NCBI RefSeq assembly: GCF_900156695.1
Contig: NZ_FTOM01000003.1
Span: 62,001 to 126,000 of the forward strand
Origin: Phaeovulum vinaykumarii
Lineage (GTDB): Bacteria; Pseudomonadota; Alphaproteobacteria; Rhodobacterales; Rhodobacteraceae
Direction: 5' to 3'
Length of the DNA: 64,000 bases
Shown here: piece after piece, positions 16,965 through 30,206 of the stretch
How positions within the stretch are numbered: the stretch's first letter is position 1
Layout: every line of letters starts with the position of its first letter
The notes under the pieces: generated by a model
The model's input: the letters and a program-made list of their open reading frames with translations, nothing else
Told to the model about the DNA's origin: nothing
Databases searched by the model: none
Program-made: the position numbers and the translations under genes

Positions 16965-18938
16965 TCAGATCATGGCTTTCGCCTTGGCCACGACGGCCTC
17001 GGCGGTGATGTTGAAATGCGCATAGAGCGCGGGCGCGGGCGCCGAAGCCCCGAAGCCCGTCATCCCTATAAAGCCGTCTTCCCGCCCGAGGAAGGCATCC
17101 CAGCCCATGCGCAGGGCCGCTTCGATGCCGATCCTGGGTCCATCGCCCAGAACCGCGGCGCGATAATCCTCGGGTTGCGCGGCAAAGGCCTCGAAACAGG
17201 GCGCCGAGACGACGGCGGCCTCGATCCCCTCGGCCGACAGCATGTCCGCGGCCTTCATGGCGATCTCGACCTCGGAGCCTGTGGCGATCAGCGTGATCTG
17301 CCGGCCTTCGGGGTCGCGCATCAGATAGGCGCCCTTGGCGGTCAGGTTCTCGGAGGTATGCGCGGTGCGCAGCGTCGGCAGGTTCTGGCGCGACAGCACC
17401 AGCATCGTGGGCGTCGTGCGCGAGGTCATCGCCATTTCCCAGGCCTCGGCGGTCTCGACCGCATCGGCGGGACGGATCACCGACAGGTTCGGGATGGCGC
17501 GGCTGACGGCCAGATGCTCGACCGGCTGGTGGGTCGGGCCATCCTCGCCCAGGCCGATCGAATCGTGCGTCATCACGTAGATGGCGGGCACGCCCATCAG
17601 CGCGGCCAGGCGGATCGAGGGCCGGCAGTAATCCGAGAAGACGAAGAAGGTGCCGCCATAGGGCTTGAAGCCGCCATGCAGCGCGATCCCGTTCATCGCC
17701 GCGGCCATGCCGTGTTCGCGCACGCCGTAGTGGATGTAATTGCCCGAGAAATCATCGGCCGTGACCGATTTCATGCCCTTGGATTTCGTCAGGTTCGAGC
17801 CGGTCAGGTCGGCCGAACCGCCGATGCTGGTGGGCACGGCCGCGTTGACGACATCAAGCGCCATCTGGCTGGCCTTGCGGGTGGCGACCTTGGGCGCCTC
17901 GGCCGACAGCTTGGCCTTGTAGGCCTCGATCGCGGGGCCAAGCGCGGGCACGGCGCCGTCCTGGGCGGCCTCGAATTCGGCGCGATGGGGGCTGGCGGCC
18001 AGGCGGCCCTGCCAATGGGCATGCGCCTCGGCGCCGCGCCGGGCGATGGCGTGCCAGCCCTCATAGACCTCGGCCGGGATCTCGAAGGGTTCCCAGGTCC
18101 AGCCCAGGAAGGCGCGCGCGGCGGCGATCTCCTCGGCGCCCAGCGGCGCCCCGTGCACGTCATGGCCGCCCTGCTTGTTGGGTGCGCCAAAGCCGATGAT
18201 GGTGCGGCAGGCGATCATCGAGGGGCGCGGATCCTGACGCGCGGCCTCGATCGCGGCGGCGATGGCTTCGGGGTCGTGGCCGTCGCAGGCCTGCACATGC
18301 CAGCCCGAGGCCGCAAAGCGCGCCATCTGGTCGGTCGAGGTGGCCACCTCGGTGTCGCCGTCGATGGTGATCTTGTTGTCGTCCCACATCACGATCAGCC
18401 GGCCCAGCTTCATGTGGCCGGCCATGTCGATCGCCTCGTGGCTGATGCCTTCCATCAGGCAGCCGTCCCCGGCGATCACATAGGTGTAGTGATCGACCAG
18501 ATCGTCGCCGAAGCGGGCATTGGCCAGACGTTCGGCCAGCGCGAAACCCACCGAGGTGGCGATGCCCTGACCCAGCGGGCCGGTCGTCATCTCGATGCCC
18601 TCGGCATGGCCGTATTCGGGGTGGCCGGCGGTGCGCGCACCCATCTGGCGGAAGGCGCGGATCTGGTCCATGTCCATATCGGCATAGCCCAGAAGATGGT
18701 TGATCGCATAGATCAGCATCGAGCCATGGCCGGCCGACAGGATGAAGCGGTCACGGTCGGCCCATTTCGGCGCCGCCGGGTCGATCCGCATGAAGCGGTT
18801 GAACAGCACCGTCGCCACATCGGCCATGCCCATCGGCATGCCGGGGTGCCCGGAATTGGCCTTTTGCACCGCATCCATCGCCAGGGCGCGGATGGCATTG
18901 GCCATCAGTTTCTCGTTCGGGGTCACGTTCATCTGCAT
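16965..18938 (-). CDS. cbbT: Transketolase
   Basis: Thiamine-diphosphate enzyme that moves two-carbon units in the regenerative phase of the Calvin cycle. The 657-residue protein carries the N-terminal [20 protein letters not shown] segment, GHGSMLIYA, the ThDP/metal region [18 protein letters not shown] followed by [10 protein letters not shown], and the pyrimidine-domain sequences [14 protein letters not shown] and [15 protein letters not shown]. The start is the ATG at 18938 or the in-frame ATG six bases later; GAGGAA stands 4 or 10 nt upstream. cbbP ends 7 nt before it. Confidence 0.97.
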   Translation of the reverse strand: MQMNVTPNEKLMANAIRALAMDAVQKANSGHPGMPMGMADVATVLFNRFMRIDPAAPKWADRDRFILSAGHGSMLIYAINHLLGYADMDMDQIRAFRQMGARTAGHPEYGHAEGIEMTTGPLGQGIATSVGFALAERLANARFGDDLVDHYTYVIAGDGCLMEGISHEAIDMAGHMKLGRLIVMWDDNKITIDGDTEVATSTDQMARFAASGWHVQACDGHDPEAIAAAIEAARQDPRPSMIACRTIIGFGAPNKQGGHDVHGAPLGAEEIAAARAFLGWTWEPFEIPAEVYEGWHAIARRGAEAHAHWQGRLAASPHRAEFEAAQDGAVPALGPAIEAYKAKLSAEAPKVATRKASQMALDVVNAAVPTSIGGSADLTGSNLTKSKGMKSVTADDFSGNYIHYGVREHGMAAAMNGIALHGGFKPYGGTFFVFSDYCRPSIRLAALMGVPAIYVMTHDSIGLGEDGPTHQPVEHLAVSRAIPNLSVIRPADAVETAEAWEMAMTSRTTPTMLVLSRQNLPTLRTAHTSENLTAKGAYLMRDPEGRQITLIATGSEVEIAMKAADMLSAEGIEAAVVSAPCFEAFAAQPEDYRAAVLGDGPRIGIEAALRMGWDAFLGREDGFIGMTGFGASAPAPALYAHFNITAEAVVAKAKAMI

Positions 18939-18945
18939 GGTTTCC

Positions 18946-19818
18946 TCACGCGCGCTTGCTGTCCCGGACCAGCCGCTCGATCAGCGGGGTCAGGATCAAT
19001 TGCATGGCCAGGTCGAGCTTGCCGCCCGGAACGACGATCGAATTGGCGCGGCTCATCCAGGAACCGGCGATCATGTTGGTCAGATAGGCAAAGTCGATGC
19101 CGCGCGGGTTCTTGAAGCGGATCACCACCAGGCTTTCGTCGGCGGTGGGGATCCAGCGCGCCACGAACGGGTTCGAGGTATCGACCACCGGCACCCGCTG
19201 GAAGTTGATGTCGGTGCGCGTGAACTGGGGCGTGATGCAATGCACATAGGCATGCATGCGGCGCAAGATCACGTCGGTGACGGCTTCGGTCGAATAGCCG
19301 CGGGTGGCGCGGTCGCGGTGGATCTTCTGGATCCATTCGAGGTTGATGACCGGCACCACCCCGATCTTGAGATCGGCCAGCGCTGCCAGGTTCACCTCGT
19401 CGTTCACGACCGAGCCGTGCAGCCCCTCGTAGAACAGCAGATCGGTGTCATCCTCGAACGGGGTCCATTGGGTGAAATGGCCGGGCGGGACGCCGTATTT
19501 CTCGGCCTCGCGGGCGTCGTGGACATAATGGCGGGTGCGGCCCTTGCCGGTCTCGCCATATTCGCGGAAGACGTTTTCCAGTTCCTTGAGGTCATTGGCC
19601 TCATAGGAGAAATGGCTGAAGGTATAGTCGCCCTCGGCATAGCGCCGGTCCAGCTCGGCCTTCATGTCGGCGCGGTTGTAGCGGTGGAAGGCGTCGCCCT
19701 CGATCGAGACGGCGTTGACGCCTTCGCGGCGGAAGATCTGGTCGAAGGTGTGCTTGACCGTGGACGTGCCGGCGCCGGACGAGCCGGTGACCGAGATGAT
19801 CGGGTGTTTCTTGCTCAT
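18946..19818 (-). CDS. cbbP: Phosphoribulokinase
   Basis: ATP-dependent synthesis of ribulose-1,5-bisphosphate, the RubisCO substrate. At 290 residues it is the bacterial class I type. The N-terminal P-loop [17 protein letters not shown] (residues 9-24), the [15 protein letters not shown] region and a C-terminal [18 protein letters not shown] segment match the family; bacterial enzymes of this type are often activated by NADH. A strong GGGAGGGAGG site precedes the ATG. It follows cbbF after 15 nt. Confidence 0.97.
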   Translation of the reverse strand: MSKKHPIISVTGSSGAGTSTVKHTFDQIFRREGVNAVSIEGDAFHRYNRADMKAELDRRYAEGDYTFSHFSYEANDLKELENVFREYGETGKGRTRHYVHDAREAEKYGVPPGHFTQWTPFEDDTDLLFYEGLHGSVVNDEVNLAALADLKIGVVPVINLEWIQKIHRDRATRGYSTEAVTDVILRRMHAYVHCITPQFTRTDINFQRVPVVDTSNPFVARWIPTADESLVVIRFKNPRGIDFAYLTNMIAGSWMSRANSIVVPGGKLDLAMQLILTPLIERLVRDSKRA

Positions 19819-19833
19819 GGGTTCCTCCCTCCC

Positions 19834-20832
19834 TCAGCTCCGGAACAGGCCGCGGGTATTGAACAGCGCCGAGGTCTCTTCCTCGGGCAGGTCGTGATAG
19901 GCGACGACGCGGGCAACCTTCGACGCCGAGCCGAAGACGAAGGGCGTGCGCGCATGGAGCGCGTCGGGCAGGGCCTCGAGGATCGGCTCGGCGCCATCCG
20001 TGGCCCCGCCGCCCGCCTGCGTCACCAGAAACGCGATGGGGGCGCATTCGTAGACATGGCGCAGACGACCGCGGGCATAGCCCTTCCGGTCATCGCCCGG
20101 ATAGAGGAAGATGCCGCCGCGGGTCAGGATGCGATGCGTCTCGGCCACCAGCGAGGCGACCCAGCGCATGTTGAAATTCTTGCCGCGCGGCCCCTCGGCC
20201 CCGGCGACGCAATCGTCGATGAAGGCGCGCACGGGATGCGGCCAATGGCGATAGTTCGAGGCGTTGATCGCATATTCGGTCGTGTCCTCGGGGATCGCCT
20301 GCGGCGCGGCCACGCGGCGGAAGCTGTGGGTGTCGGGGTCAAGCACCCACATCACCACGCCATCGCCGAAGGTGCACACCAGGCAGCATTGCGGCCCGTA
20401 GATGATATAGCCGCCGGCCAGCTGTTCGGTGCCCTGACGCAGGAAGCTTTCGTTCGGATCCTCGAGCGACGGGAAGATCGAGAAGATCGTGCCGATCGAC
20501 ACGTTCACGTCGATGTTGGACGACCCGTCCAGCGGGTCGATGGCCAGCGCCAGGCTGCCGGTGTCGTTGAGCGCGACCACCTCGTCCTGCTCCTCGGAGG
20601 CGTAATACCGCACCTCCGACCCCGCAAGCGCCTCCATGAAGGCCTCGTCGGCAATCACGTCCAGCGCCTTCTGGCCGTCGCCCCCCATGTTGACGCCGCG
20701 GGCTTCGGCCAGGTTCATGTCGATCCCGTTGCGGGCAATGGTGCGCGCCAGATCGACGCCGACCCGCGCCAGGCGGGTCATAACATCGCCAAGGGCAGGG
20801 GGCAGGGACAGGCCCGTCAGATCCAGTGACAT
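19834..20832 (-). CDS. cbbF: Class 1 fructose-1,6-bisphosphatase
   Basis: Dephosphorylates fructose-1,6-bisphosphate and commonly also sedoheptulose-1,7-bisphosphate in proteobacterial Calvin operons. The 332-residue product has the metal-binding core [25 protein letters not shown], the NASNYRHW substrate region and the C-terminal [23 protein letters not shown] lies 7 nt before the ATG at 20832, which settles the start against a frame open to 20919. It is the first gene of the cbb operon, divergent from cbbR. Confidence 0.97.
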   Translation of the reverse strand: MSLDLTGLSLPPALGDVMTRLARVGVDLARTIARNGIDMNLAEARGVNMGGDGQKALDVIADEAFMEALAGSEVRYYASEEQDEVVALNDTGSLALAIDPLDGSSNIDVNVSIGTIFSIFPSLEDPNESFLRQGTEQLAGGYIIYGPQCCLVCTFGDGVVMWVLDPDTHSFRRVAAPQAIPEDTTEYAINASNYRHWPHPVRAFIDDCVAGAEGPRGKNFNMRWVASLVAETHRILTRGGIFLYPGDDRKGYARGRLRHVYECAPIAFLVTQAGGGATDGAEPILEALPDALHARTPFVFGSASKVARVVAYHDLPEEETSALFNTRGLFRS

Positions 20833-21000
20833 CGTTTCCTCCTGTTGGCCCGGCGCCATCCGGGTTTCGGCTTGGGCCGGCGAACGGGTCCGGTAGGGCG
20901 GTCGCGCCATCCGGACCATGCGGCTGGCGGCACCATTAACGGCTTGTTGAGCGAATTGAATTCGAATAGCGTGAACTCGTATTCAAAAATTCTGAAATCC
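20833..21000. promoter_or_regulatory. cbbR-cbbF divergent control region with LysR-type dyad
   Basis: The 168-bp region between the two start codons contains an AT-rich patch at 20956-20990. TTGAAT (20956-20961) and ATTCAA (20981-20986) are inverted, and TGAACTCGTATTCA (20972-20985) is a nested T-N-A type dyad, as expected for CbbR operators. CbbR is known in relatives to activate cbbF from this position; the exact boxes here are my reading. Confidence 0.65.
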
Positions 21001-21981
21001 ATGCGGACCGACGCCCTCACCCTCAAGCAGATCCGTGCCCTTACCGCCGTCGCCCGCGAGGGGTCGCTCTCGGCTGCGGGTGCAGCATTGGGCCTGACCA
21101 CCCCGGCCATTCACGCACAGATAAAGGGGCTCGAGGCCGCCTGCGGCACGCGCGTTCTTCGCCGCAGCGCAGCAAACGGGCGCTCGGAACTGACCGAGGC
21201 CGGCATGGTCGTGCGCGCCGCAGCGGTCAAAATTGATGACGCTTTGTCGCAGATTGCCTCCGATCTGGGCGCTTTGGAAAAAGGGCGGGCGGGCCGCGTG
21301 CTGCTGGGGGTGGTCTCGACGGCGCAATATTATGCGCCGCGCCTGATGAAACAGCTTCAGGATTCGTGTCCGGGGATCGATGTCGTGCTGCGCATCGGCA
21401 ACCGCGAGGCGATCATCGCCGGGCTTGAACGCGGCGCCTTCGACCTGGCGATCATGGGCCGCCCGCCGCGGCGCCCGGCGGTGGTGGCCGACCTCTTGGG
21501 GCCGCATCCCCACGGGATCATCGCCGCCCCCGACCATCCGCTGGCCGGCGAAAGCTATATCGGCCGCGACGCGTTGCTGGCGCAGACCTTCCTTGCGCGC
21601 GAGGACGGTTCGGGAACACGCATCCTGATGGGGCGCTGGCTCGATCGGGTCGCCCCCGGCCGCGCCGTCGAGACGATCGTGATGGACGGCAACGAACCGA
21701 TCAAGCAGGCGGTGATGGCGGGCCTTGGCGTGGCCTTCGTGTCGCTGCACACGGTGGTCGAGGAATTGGGCGCGGGGCGGCTGATCCAGTTTTCCGCGCC
21801 GGGCCTGCCGGTGGTGCGCCACTGGTTCCTGGTGCGCCCCGATGTCGAGGCGCCACGGCCCGTTGCGCTGCGCCTGGCCGAGGCGATCCGCGCCCTCAAC
21901 GGCAGCTTCCTGCCGCGGATCGCGGCGCCGGGGCTGGCCGCGGCGATGCTGGCAGCCGACCCGTCAGCCCCGGCCGAGTGA
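21001..21981 (+). CDS. cbbR: CbbR, LysR-type regulator of the Calvin operon
   Basis: LysR-family activator that senses metabolites such as ribulose-1,5-bisphosphate and switches on the cbb genes. The 326-residue protein has an N-terminal winged helix-turn-helix (LKQIRALTAVAREGSLSAAG, then TTPAIHAQIKGLEA) and a periplasmic-binding-protein-like effector domain with GVVSTAQYYAPRLM, as in CbbR proteins. The ATG at 21001 fits the family N-terminus; the frame is open further upstream only by chance. It is divergent from cbbF with the operator between them. Confidence 0.95.
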   Translation: MRTDALTLKQIRALTAVAREGSLSAAGAALGLTTPAIHAQIKGLEAACGTRVLRRSAANGRSELTEAGMVVRAAAVKIDDALSQIASDLGALEKGRAGRVLLGVVSTAQYYAPRLMKQLQDSCPGIDVVLRIGNREAIIAGLERGAFDLAIMGRPPRRPAVVADLLGPHPHGIIAAPDHPLAGESYIGRDALLAQTFLAREDGSGTRILMGRWLDRVAPGRAVETIVMDGNEPIKQAVMAGLGVAFVSLHTVVEELGAGRLIQFSAPGLPVVRHWFLVRPDVEAPRPVALRLAEAIRALNGSFLPRIAAPGLAAAMLAADPSAPAE

Positions 21982-22163
21982 CGCAGCCCCCTGACGTCCC
22001 GCGGCCCGCCAACGCCCGGGGGCCTGCGCAGGCGCAATTGACCCGGCGCGGCTGCGGTGCAAGACTTCGCCGCACGACCGCCCCAGAGCGGCAGCCGGGC
22101 AGGGCGCCCGGACCCACACCCGGACGGAAGAACCGGGCCCCAGGAACAGGGAGGACAGGTCTC

Positions 22164-22574
22164 ATGGCCACCGTCACAGCCCCCGCCGACCCCGAGGCCG
22201 ATCCTCGGGTCAAGGCGGTGTTCGACGATATCCGCGCCACGCGCGGGACCGACTTCATCAACAATGTCTGGCGTTATCTGGCCTTTGATCCCGGCCTTCT
22301 GGAAACCACCTGGGCCGAGGTCAAATCGGTGATGGCCACGCCTTCGGCGCTGGACCCCAAGGTGAAGGAAATGCTCTATGCAGCTGTTTCCATTGCCAAT
22401 GGCTGCGATTATTGCACCCATAGCCACCTGGCCGCCGCGCGGGCCAGGGGCATGAGCGCCGCGGAACAGGCCGATTTCTTCCGCGTGGTCGGATCGGCCG
22501 GCAAGACCAACATGCTTCTCAACGGGTTACGCGTTCCGGTGGATGCGGCCTTCGAGATGGCACAAGAAGACTGA
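22164..22574 (+). CDS. AhpD-like carboxymuconolactone decarboxylase-family protein
   Basis: A 136-residue all-helical protein of the CMD/AhpD superfamily. The redox motif is CDYCTHSH, with Cys81, Cys84 and His88, the arrangement of AhpD-like alkylhydroperoxidase proteins rather than of true carboxymuconolactone decarboxylase. GGGAGG precedes the ATG at 22164. The 182-bp gap from cbbR holds no recognised gene. A quinone oxidoreductase gene follows after 12 nt, so the two form an oxidative-stress-like pair; their exact substrates are unknown. Confidence 0.87.
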   Translation: MATVTAPADPEADPRVKAVFDDIRATRGTDFINNVWRYLAFDPGLLETTWAEVKSVMATPSALDPKVKEMLYAAVSIANGCDYCTHSHLAAARARGMSAAEQADFFRVVGSAGKTNMLLNGLRVPVDAAFEMAQED

Positions 22575-22586
22575 GGCGGGGACAAG

Positions 22587-23561
22587 ATGGCTTACGCAAT
22601 GATGCTCGCGGCGCCGGGGGGCGTCGAGAATTTCCGGCGTGTCGAGATCGCGCCGCCCGAACCCGGCCCCGGCGAGGTGATGATCCGCCAGACCGCGATC
22701 GGGCTCAACTTCATCGACGTCTATTTCCGCACCGGCACCTATCCCTGGCCGGTCGCACGGGATCTGGTCACCGGCTCCGAGGGCGCCGGCGTGATCGAGG
22801 CGCTGGGCGAGGGCGTCGAGCACCTGACGATCGGCCAGCGCGTGGCCTATACATTCCCCGGCGGCGCCTATGCCAGCCACCGGACCTTGCCGGCCGAACA
22901 GGCCGTGCCGTTGCCCGATGTGATCACCGATGACATTGCTGCGGCGGTCATGCTCAAGGGGCTGACCACGCATTACCTGATACATCATTCTTACCCGGCA
23001 AGCCCCGGTGAAACCGTCCTTTTCCATGCCGCAGCCGGGGGCGTCGGCCTGCTGGCCGGGCAATGGCTCTCGGCCCGCGGGGTCAAGGCGCTGGGCACGG
23101 CGGGCGGGTCGGCCAAATGCGCGCTGGCGGCCGAACACGGCTATGCCCATGTCATCGACTACCGGGCACAGGATTTCGTGCGCGAGGTGATGGAGCTGAC
23201 CGAGGGCCGCGGCGTTGCGGCGGTCTATGATTCCGTGGGCAAGGACACGCTGCTGCAATCGCTCGAGGTCTTGCAGACCTTCGGCACGCTGGTCGCCTTT
23301 GGCCAATCCTCGGGGATGTGCGAGGAATTCCGCATCAGCCATCTGGCGCGCGCCTCGCTGCGGCTGACGCGCCCGACGCTGTTTCACCATTCGCGCAACC
23401 GCGACTGGTTGCTCAAGGCCTCGGCGGACATGTTCTCGCTGATCGCCTCGGGGCGGCTCAAGATCGAGATCGGTCAGAGCTTTGCACTGGCGGAGGTGGG
23501 TCAGGCCCACGTCGCGCTGGAGGCCCGCGAAACCAGCGGCTCGACCGTCCTGCTGCCCTAG
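22587..23561 (+). CDS. NADPH:quinone oxidoreductase (zinc-independent MDR family)
   Basis: A 324-residue medium-chain dehydrogenase/reductase of the quinone oxidoreductase (Qor) type. Visible features are the N-terminal catalytic fold with GLNFIDVYFRTGTYPWP, the GSEGAGVIEALG segment and the nucleotide-binding fold LFHAAAGGVGLLAGQWL; the structural and catalytic zinc Cys clusters of alcohol dehydrogenases are absent. It probably reduces quinones by one electron. It shares a transcript with the AhpD-like gene and ends before a bidirectional terminator. Confidence 0.93.
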   Translation: MAYAMMLAAPGGVENFRRVEIAPPEPGPGEVMIRQTAIGLNFIDVYFRTGTYPWPVARDLVTGSEGAGVIEALGEGVEHLTIGQRVAYTFPGGAYASHRTLPAEQAVPLPDVITDDIAAAVMLKGLTTHYLIHHSYPASPGETVLFHAAAGGVGLLAGQWLSARGVKALGTAGGSAKCALAAEHGYAHVIDYRAQDFVREVMELTEGRGVAAVYDSVGKDTLLQSLEVLQTFGTLVAFGQSSGMCEEFRISHLARASLRLTRPTLFHHSRNRDWLLKASADMFSLIASGRLKIEIGQSFALAEVGQAHVALEARETSGSTVLLP

Positions 23562-23601
23562 CTCGTTTACATAATACAGATTATCGGACAGAAACATGGG
23601 T

Positions 23602-23632
23602 AAAACGGGGGGCGCTCACTGTCCCCCGTTTT
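23602..23632 (+). terminator. Bidirectional terminator after the quinone oxidoreductase gene
   Basis: AAAACGGGGG (23602-23611) pairs perfectly with CCCCCGTTTT (23623-23632) around an 11-nt loop, giving a GC stem flanked by A and T runs that would work on both strands. Confidence 0.85.
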
Positions 23633-23662
23633 CCTGAAAAATCGCGCGTGCTCCTTTGATTT

Positions 23663-23698
23663 AAAAAGAAAATGCGCGCCCCTTTCGGAGCGCGCGCA
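23663..23698 (-). terminator. Terminator after the sulfotransferase gene
   Basis: On the minus strand TGCGCGC (23698-23692) pairs with GCGCGCA (23679-23673), followed by TTTTCTTTTT (plus 23663-23672). It lies 27 nt past the sulfotransferase stop and is a convincing intrinsic terminator. Confidence 0.8.
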
Positions 23699-23724
23699 CC
23701 AGTCCCGGTGATGTCCTGCCCTGT

Positions 23725-24522
23725 TCAGGACCAGCCAAAGCGCTGCATCAGCGGCGCGCAGACTTCGGCCACCACATCGGCGAATTCGGGCGCCAGCGGG
23801 CTGAGACGCTTTTCCATGTTGATCGGCTGGTGATACTTGGGCGAGAACCACGGATTGCTGGCCACGACCGTCGTATCGGTATTCTGTTCGGCCCAGACGT
23901 TGTTCACGTCGATATCGTCCAGTCCTGTGAAGGCGCGCAGCTGCGCCAGCACGCCCTCGTTGGTCAGATCGTCATAGCGCAGCGCAAAGACCGCCTCACG
24001 CAGCACGTCGACATTGAGATGGGCATAGCTCTGCATGTATTCCGACGCGATCGCGCGCGCGGCCGCGGGGGTGAACGGCCGCCCCATCTTGCGCAGCACC
24101 TCCTGGCGCGAGCGCACCACATCCTTGGGGTTGCGCACCACGGTCACGAAACGCGCCTTCGGGCCCATGAGACGGTGCAGCCAGTAGAAGAGCGGCGTCA
24201 TCAGCGGATCCTTGACCGTCAGCACCTGCGGATTGCCCATCACCTTCGAAATCAGCGCCAGCGAATGCTGGACATGTCCCAACATGTGCTGGCGGAAATC
24301 CTCGTGGGTGCGGAAGAAGGCATTGGTATGGTCATCCCAGTTCTGCATCCCCACCGCATAGGCATTGACGATGGGACGCAGGAACGACACCTCGGGGCAA
24401 TAATCATTCGCCTTGGCCGAGGTACACAGCAGCGCATGGGTCACCGTCGTGCCGGAGCGCGGCGCGCCCCCCACGAAGACGACCGGATTCTGAGCGTGGG
24501 TGTTCTGGCTGTTGTCAGACAT
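23725..24522 (-). CDS. Sulfotransferase family protein
   Basis: A 265-residue PAPS-dependent sulfotransferase fold. The 5'-phosphosulfate-binding loop is VVFVGGAPRSGTTVTHALL near the N-terminus (residues 14-32) and the 3'-phosphate-binding element is TVVRNPKDVVRSRQEVL. The acceptor cannot be predicted; bacterial relatives sulfate polysaccharides, lipids or Nod-type molecules, or are uncharacterised. The ATG at 24522 follows AGAGAAGAGA; the DNA just upstream contains a TCTTCTCTTG tandem repeat on the plus strand. No polysaccharide cluster is visible next to it, so it appears as a single gene. Confidence 0.88.
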   Translation of the reverse strand: MSDNSQNTHAQNPVVFVGGAPRSGTTVTHALLCTSAKANDYCPEVSFLRPIVNAYAVGMQNWDDHTNAFFRTHEDFRQHMLGHVQHSLALISKVMGNPQVLTVKDPLMTPLFYWLHRLMGPKARFVTVVRNPKDVVRSRQEVLRKMGRPFTPAAARAIASEYMQSYAHLNVDVLREAVFALRYDDLTNEGVLAQLRAFTGLDDIDVNNVWAEQNTDTTVVASNPWFSPKYHQPINMEKRLSPLAPEFADVVAEVCAPLMQRFGWS

Positions 24523-24625
24523 GCATCTCTTCTCTTGTCTTCTCTTGTGTTCGCGTCTCGTGTTCACGCAGAGGGCGGCGCTGGACCTCATCGCCACCGC
24601 GGGCGCTTGGTACGTCGATTGACTC

Positions 24626-25039
24626 CTAGATAGGCCAAACCGCGCAGCGCCGCCAGCTTCCAGAGCCGCTGAAAGCCCTCTGAAACGGGATATTTGGCAG
24701 CGGATGTGGCATTAGCTCGACCAGGACACCGCCGCCGACAATGGCCGCAGCTTCGGGGGGATACCAGTCGATGCGGCGCAGGTGGCGTTCCAGCTCGGCG
24801 CGGGCTTCGGGGGTTGCAAAGCAGCCCTCCCATTCATCGCCCCGCTGGCGGAGGCCCTTGTGGGAATTGGCCCGGTCCTGGCGCAGCACCTGCCAAGGCT
24901 GCTCCAGGCGCATTCCGCGGGAATTGTAGAGATCGTCCGGACCGATCCAGGCGTGATAGCTGCACGCAGGCTGCGCCGCCGCGGGCGCTGCCAGAAGACC
25001 CGCCAGCACCACGGCCAGCGACCGACGCGGAATGCCCAT
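24626..25039 (-). CDS. Small secreted protein of unknown function
   Basis: I do not recognise this family. The 137-residue product starts at an ATG (25039) with AGGAGG 6 nt upstream and has a clear Sec signal peptide: RR near the start, the hydrophobic LAVVLAGLLAA and a cleavage site after PAAAQ. The mature protein begins PACSYHAWIGPDDLYNSRG and has conserved-looking aromatic and Cys residues (ACSY, EGCFATPE, WRRCAVWP), suggesting a disulfide-stabilised periplasmic domain of about 115 residues. It lies just downstream of pgm on the same strand and may be the last gene of the glycogen transcript or independent. Confidence 0.65.
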   Translation of the reverse strand: MGIPRRSLAVVLAGLLAAPAAAQPACSYHAWIGPDDLYNSRGMRLEQPWQVLRQDRANSHKGLRQRGDEWEGCFATPEARAELERHLRRIDWYPPEAAAIVGGGVLVELMPHPLPNIPFQRAFSGSGSWRRCAVWPI

Positions 25040-25086
25040 CTGCGATCCTCCTGCACCCGCAGCAGCCGCCCCCACGGGCGACGGCC

Positions 25087-28764
<3,678 letters not shown>

Positions 28765-28768
<4 letters not shown>

Positions 28769-30201
28769 CGGGCAATGCTTTCGTAAAGCCGGGCATAGCG
28801 CGCCGCCGAGGCCGCCCAGCCGAAATCGGCCGCCATCGCGCGCCGGACCATGGCCTTCCAGGTCGGCGTGTCGGCATGGAGCGCGACCAGCTTGCGCAGG
28901 GCCTGGCGCAGCGCCAGCGTGTCGACGGGGTGGAACACGACCCCCGTCGCCGCCCCCGCGGCCAGGGTGGCGGGCGTCGCCCCGATCACCGTATCGGCCA
29001 GCCCCCCGGTCGCGGCCACCACCGGGATGGTGCCATAGCGCAGCCCGTAAAGCTGGGTCAGCCCGCACGGCTCGAACCGCGAGGGCACCAGAACCGCATC
29101 GCCCCCCGCGAACATGAGGTGACTCAGGTCTTCGTCATAACCTATTCTGACCCCTACCCTTTCCGGGAAATAGCCCGCAAGGCCGCGCATCGCTTCCTCG
29201 GCCCAGGCATCGCCCGAGCCCAGCACGCACAGCCCGCCGCCCTGCGCCACGAAGTCACCCGCGGCCTCGGCCACCAGGTCGATACCCTTTTGCGGGGTCA
29301 GCCGCGAGATCAGCACCGCCAGCGGACCGGGCACGTCGCCCAACCCGAATTCCTTCAGCAATGCCTTGCGGTTCTTGGCCTTTCCTGACGTCTTGCGCGC
29401 AGAAAAGGGCGTAATGGAGGTGTCGGTTTCCGGGTTCCAGATCTCGGTGTCGATTCCGTTCAGGATGCCGTGCAACTGGCCCGCGCGGGCCGCGATCACC
29501 CCTTCCAGGCCCAGTCCGAATTCGCCGCGCATCAATTCGTCGGCATAGCGCGGCGAGACGGTGGTGATCGCATCCGCACAGGTCAGACCCGCCTTCAGCG
29601 TCGAGATATTCCCCCAATATTCAACACCATCCGCGTTGAAGCTTTCAGGCGGAAGGCGCAGCGCGCCCAGCCGGTCGGGGCGCGCATGGCCCTGAAAGGC
29701 GATGTTGTGGATGGTCATCAGGCTGGCCACGCGTTCGGCCCCGCCGTGCCAGCGCAGATAGGCCGGCGCCAGTCCGGTCTGCCAGTCATGGGCATGCAGA
29801 ACCTCGGGCCGCCAGCCCTCGGCATCGCCATCGCGCGCGATCGACGCCGCGGCATGGCTGAGCGCGGCAAAGCGTTCGGCATTGTCGCCGAAATCGCGCC
29901 CCTCGACCGAATAGGGCCCGCCCGCCCGGTCAAAGAGATGCGGCGCCTCGAGCACCAACACATCCAGCCTGCCGTGACGGCCCGCAAGCACCCGTCCGGG
30001 GCCACCGAAAAGATCATCTTCGGCCCAGACCTGCTTGATATCCTTCAGCTTATCCAGAACGCCGCGATAGGCGGGGATCAGCACGCGCATCTCCCAGCCC
30101 TCGGGCGCCAGCGCCGCGGGCAGCGCCCCCACCACATCGGCCAGCCCGCCGGTCTTGATCAGCGGCACGCATTCCGAAGCAACCGACAGAACCTTGCGCA
30201 T
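28765..30201 (-). CDS. glgA: Glycogen synthase (ADP-glucose)
   Basis: GT5 enzyme that elongates alpha-1,4-glucan from ADP-glucose. The 478-residue protein has the N-terminal KTGGLADVVGALP ADP-glucose-binding motif (Lys16 region), LHAHDWQTGLAPAYL, the C-terminal-domain PQKGIDLV and the SRFEPCGLTQLYGLRYGTIP motif with catalytic Glu. The start is the ATG at 30201; no support exists for the frame extending into glgC. It lies 5 nt after glgC and overlaps glgX by the stop codon. Confidence 0.97.
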
Positions 30202-30206
30202 CCCTC

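Noticed and set aside
13181-17008. A very long open frame on the plus strand opposite the cbb genes
   Set aside because: It is antisense to rpe, cbbM, cbbA and cbbG, has His/Gly/Arg-biased composition and no domain; it is an artefact of high GC with third-position bias.
13469-20832. Form I RubisCO or carboxysome genes
   Set aside because: Only the form II large subunit is present; no small subunit, activase or shell gene appears in or beside the operon.
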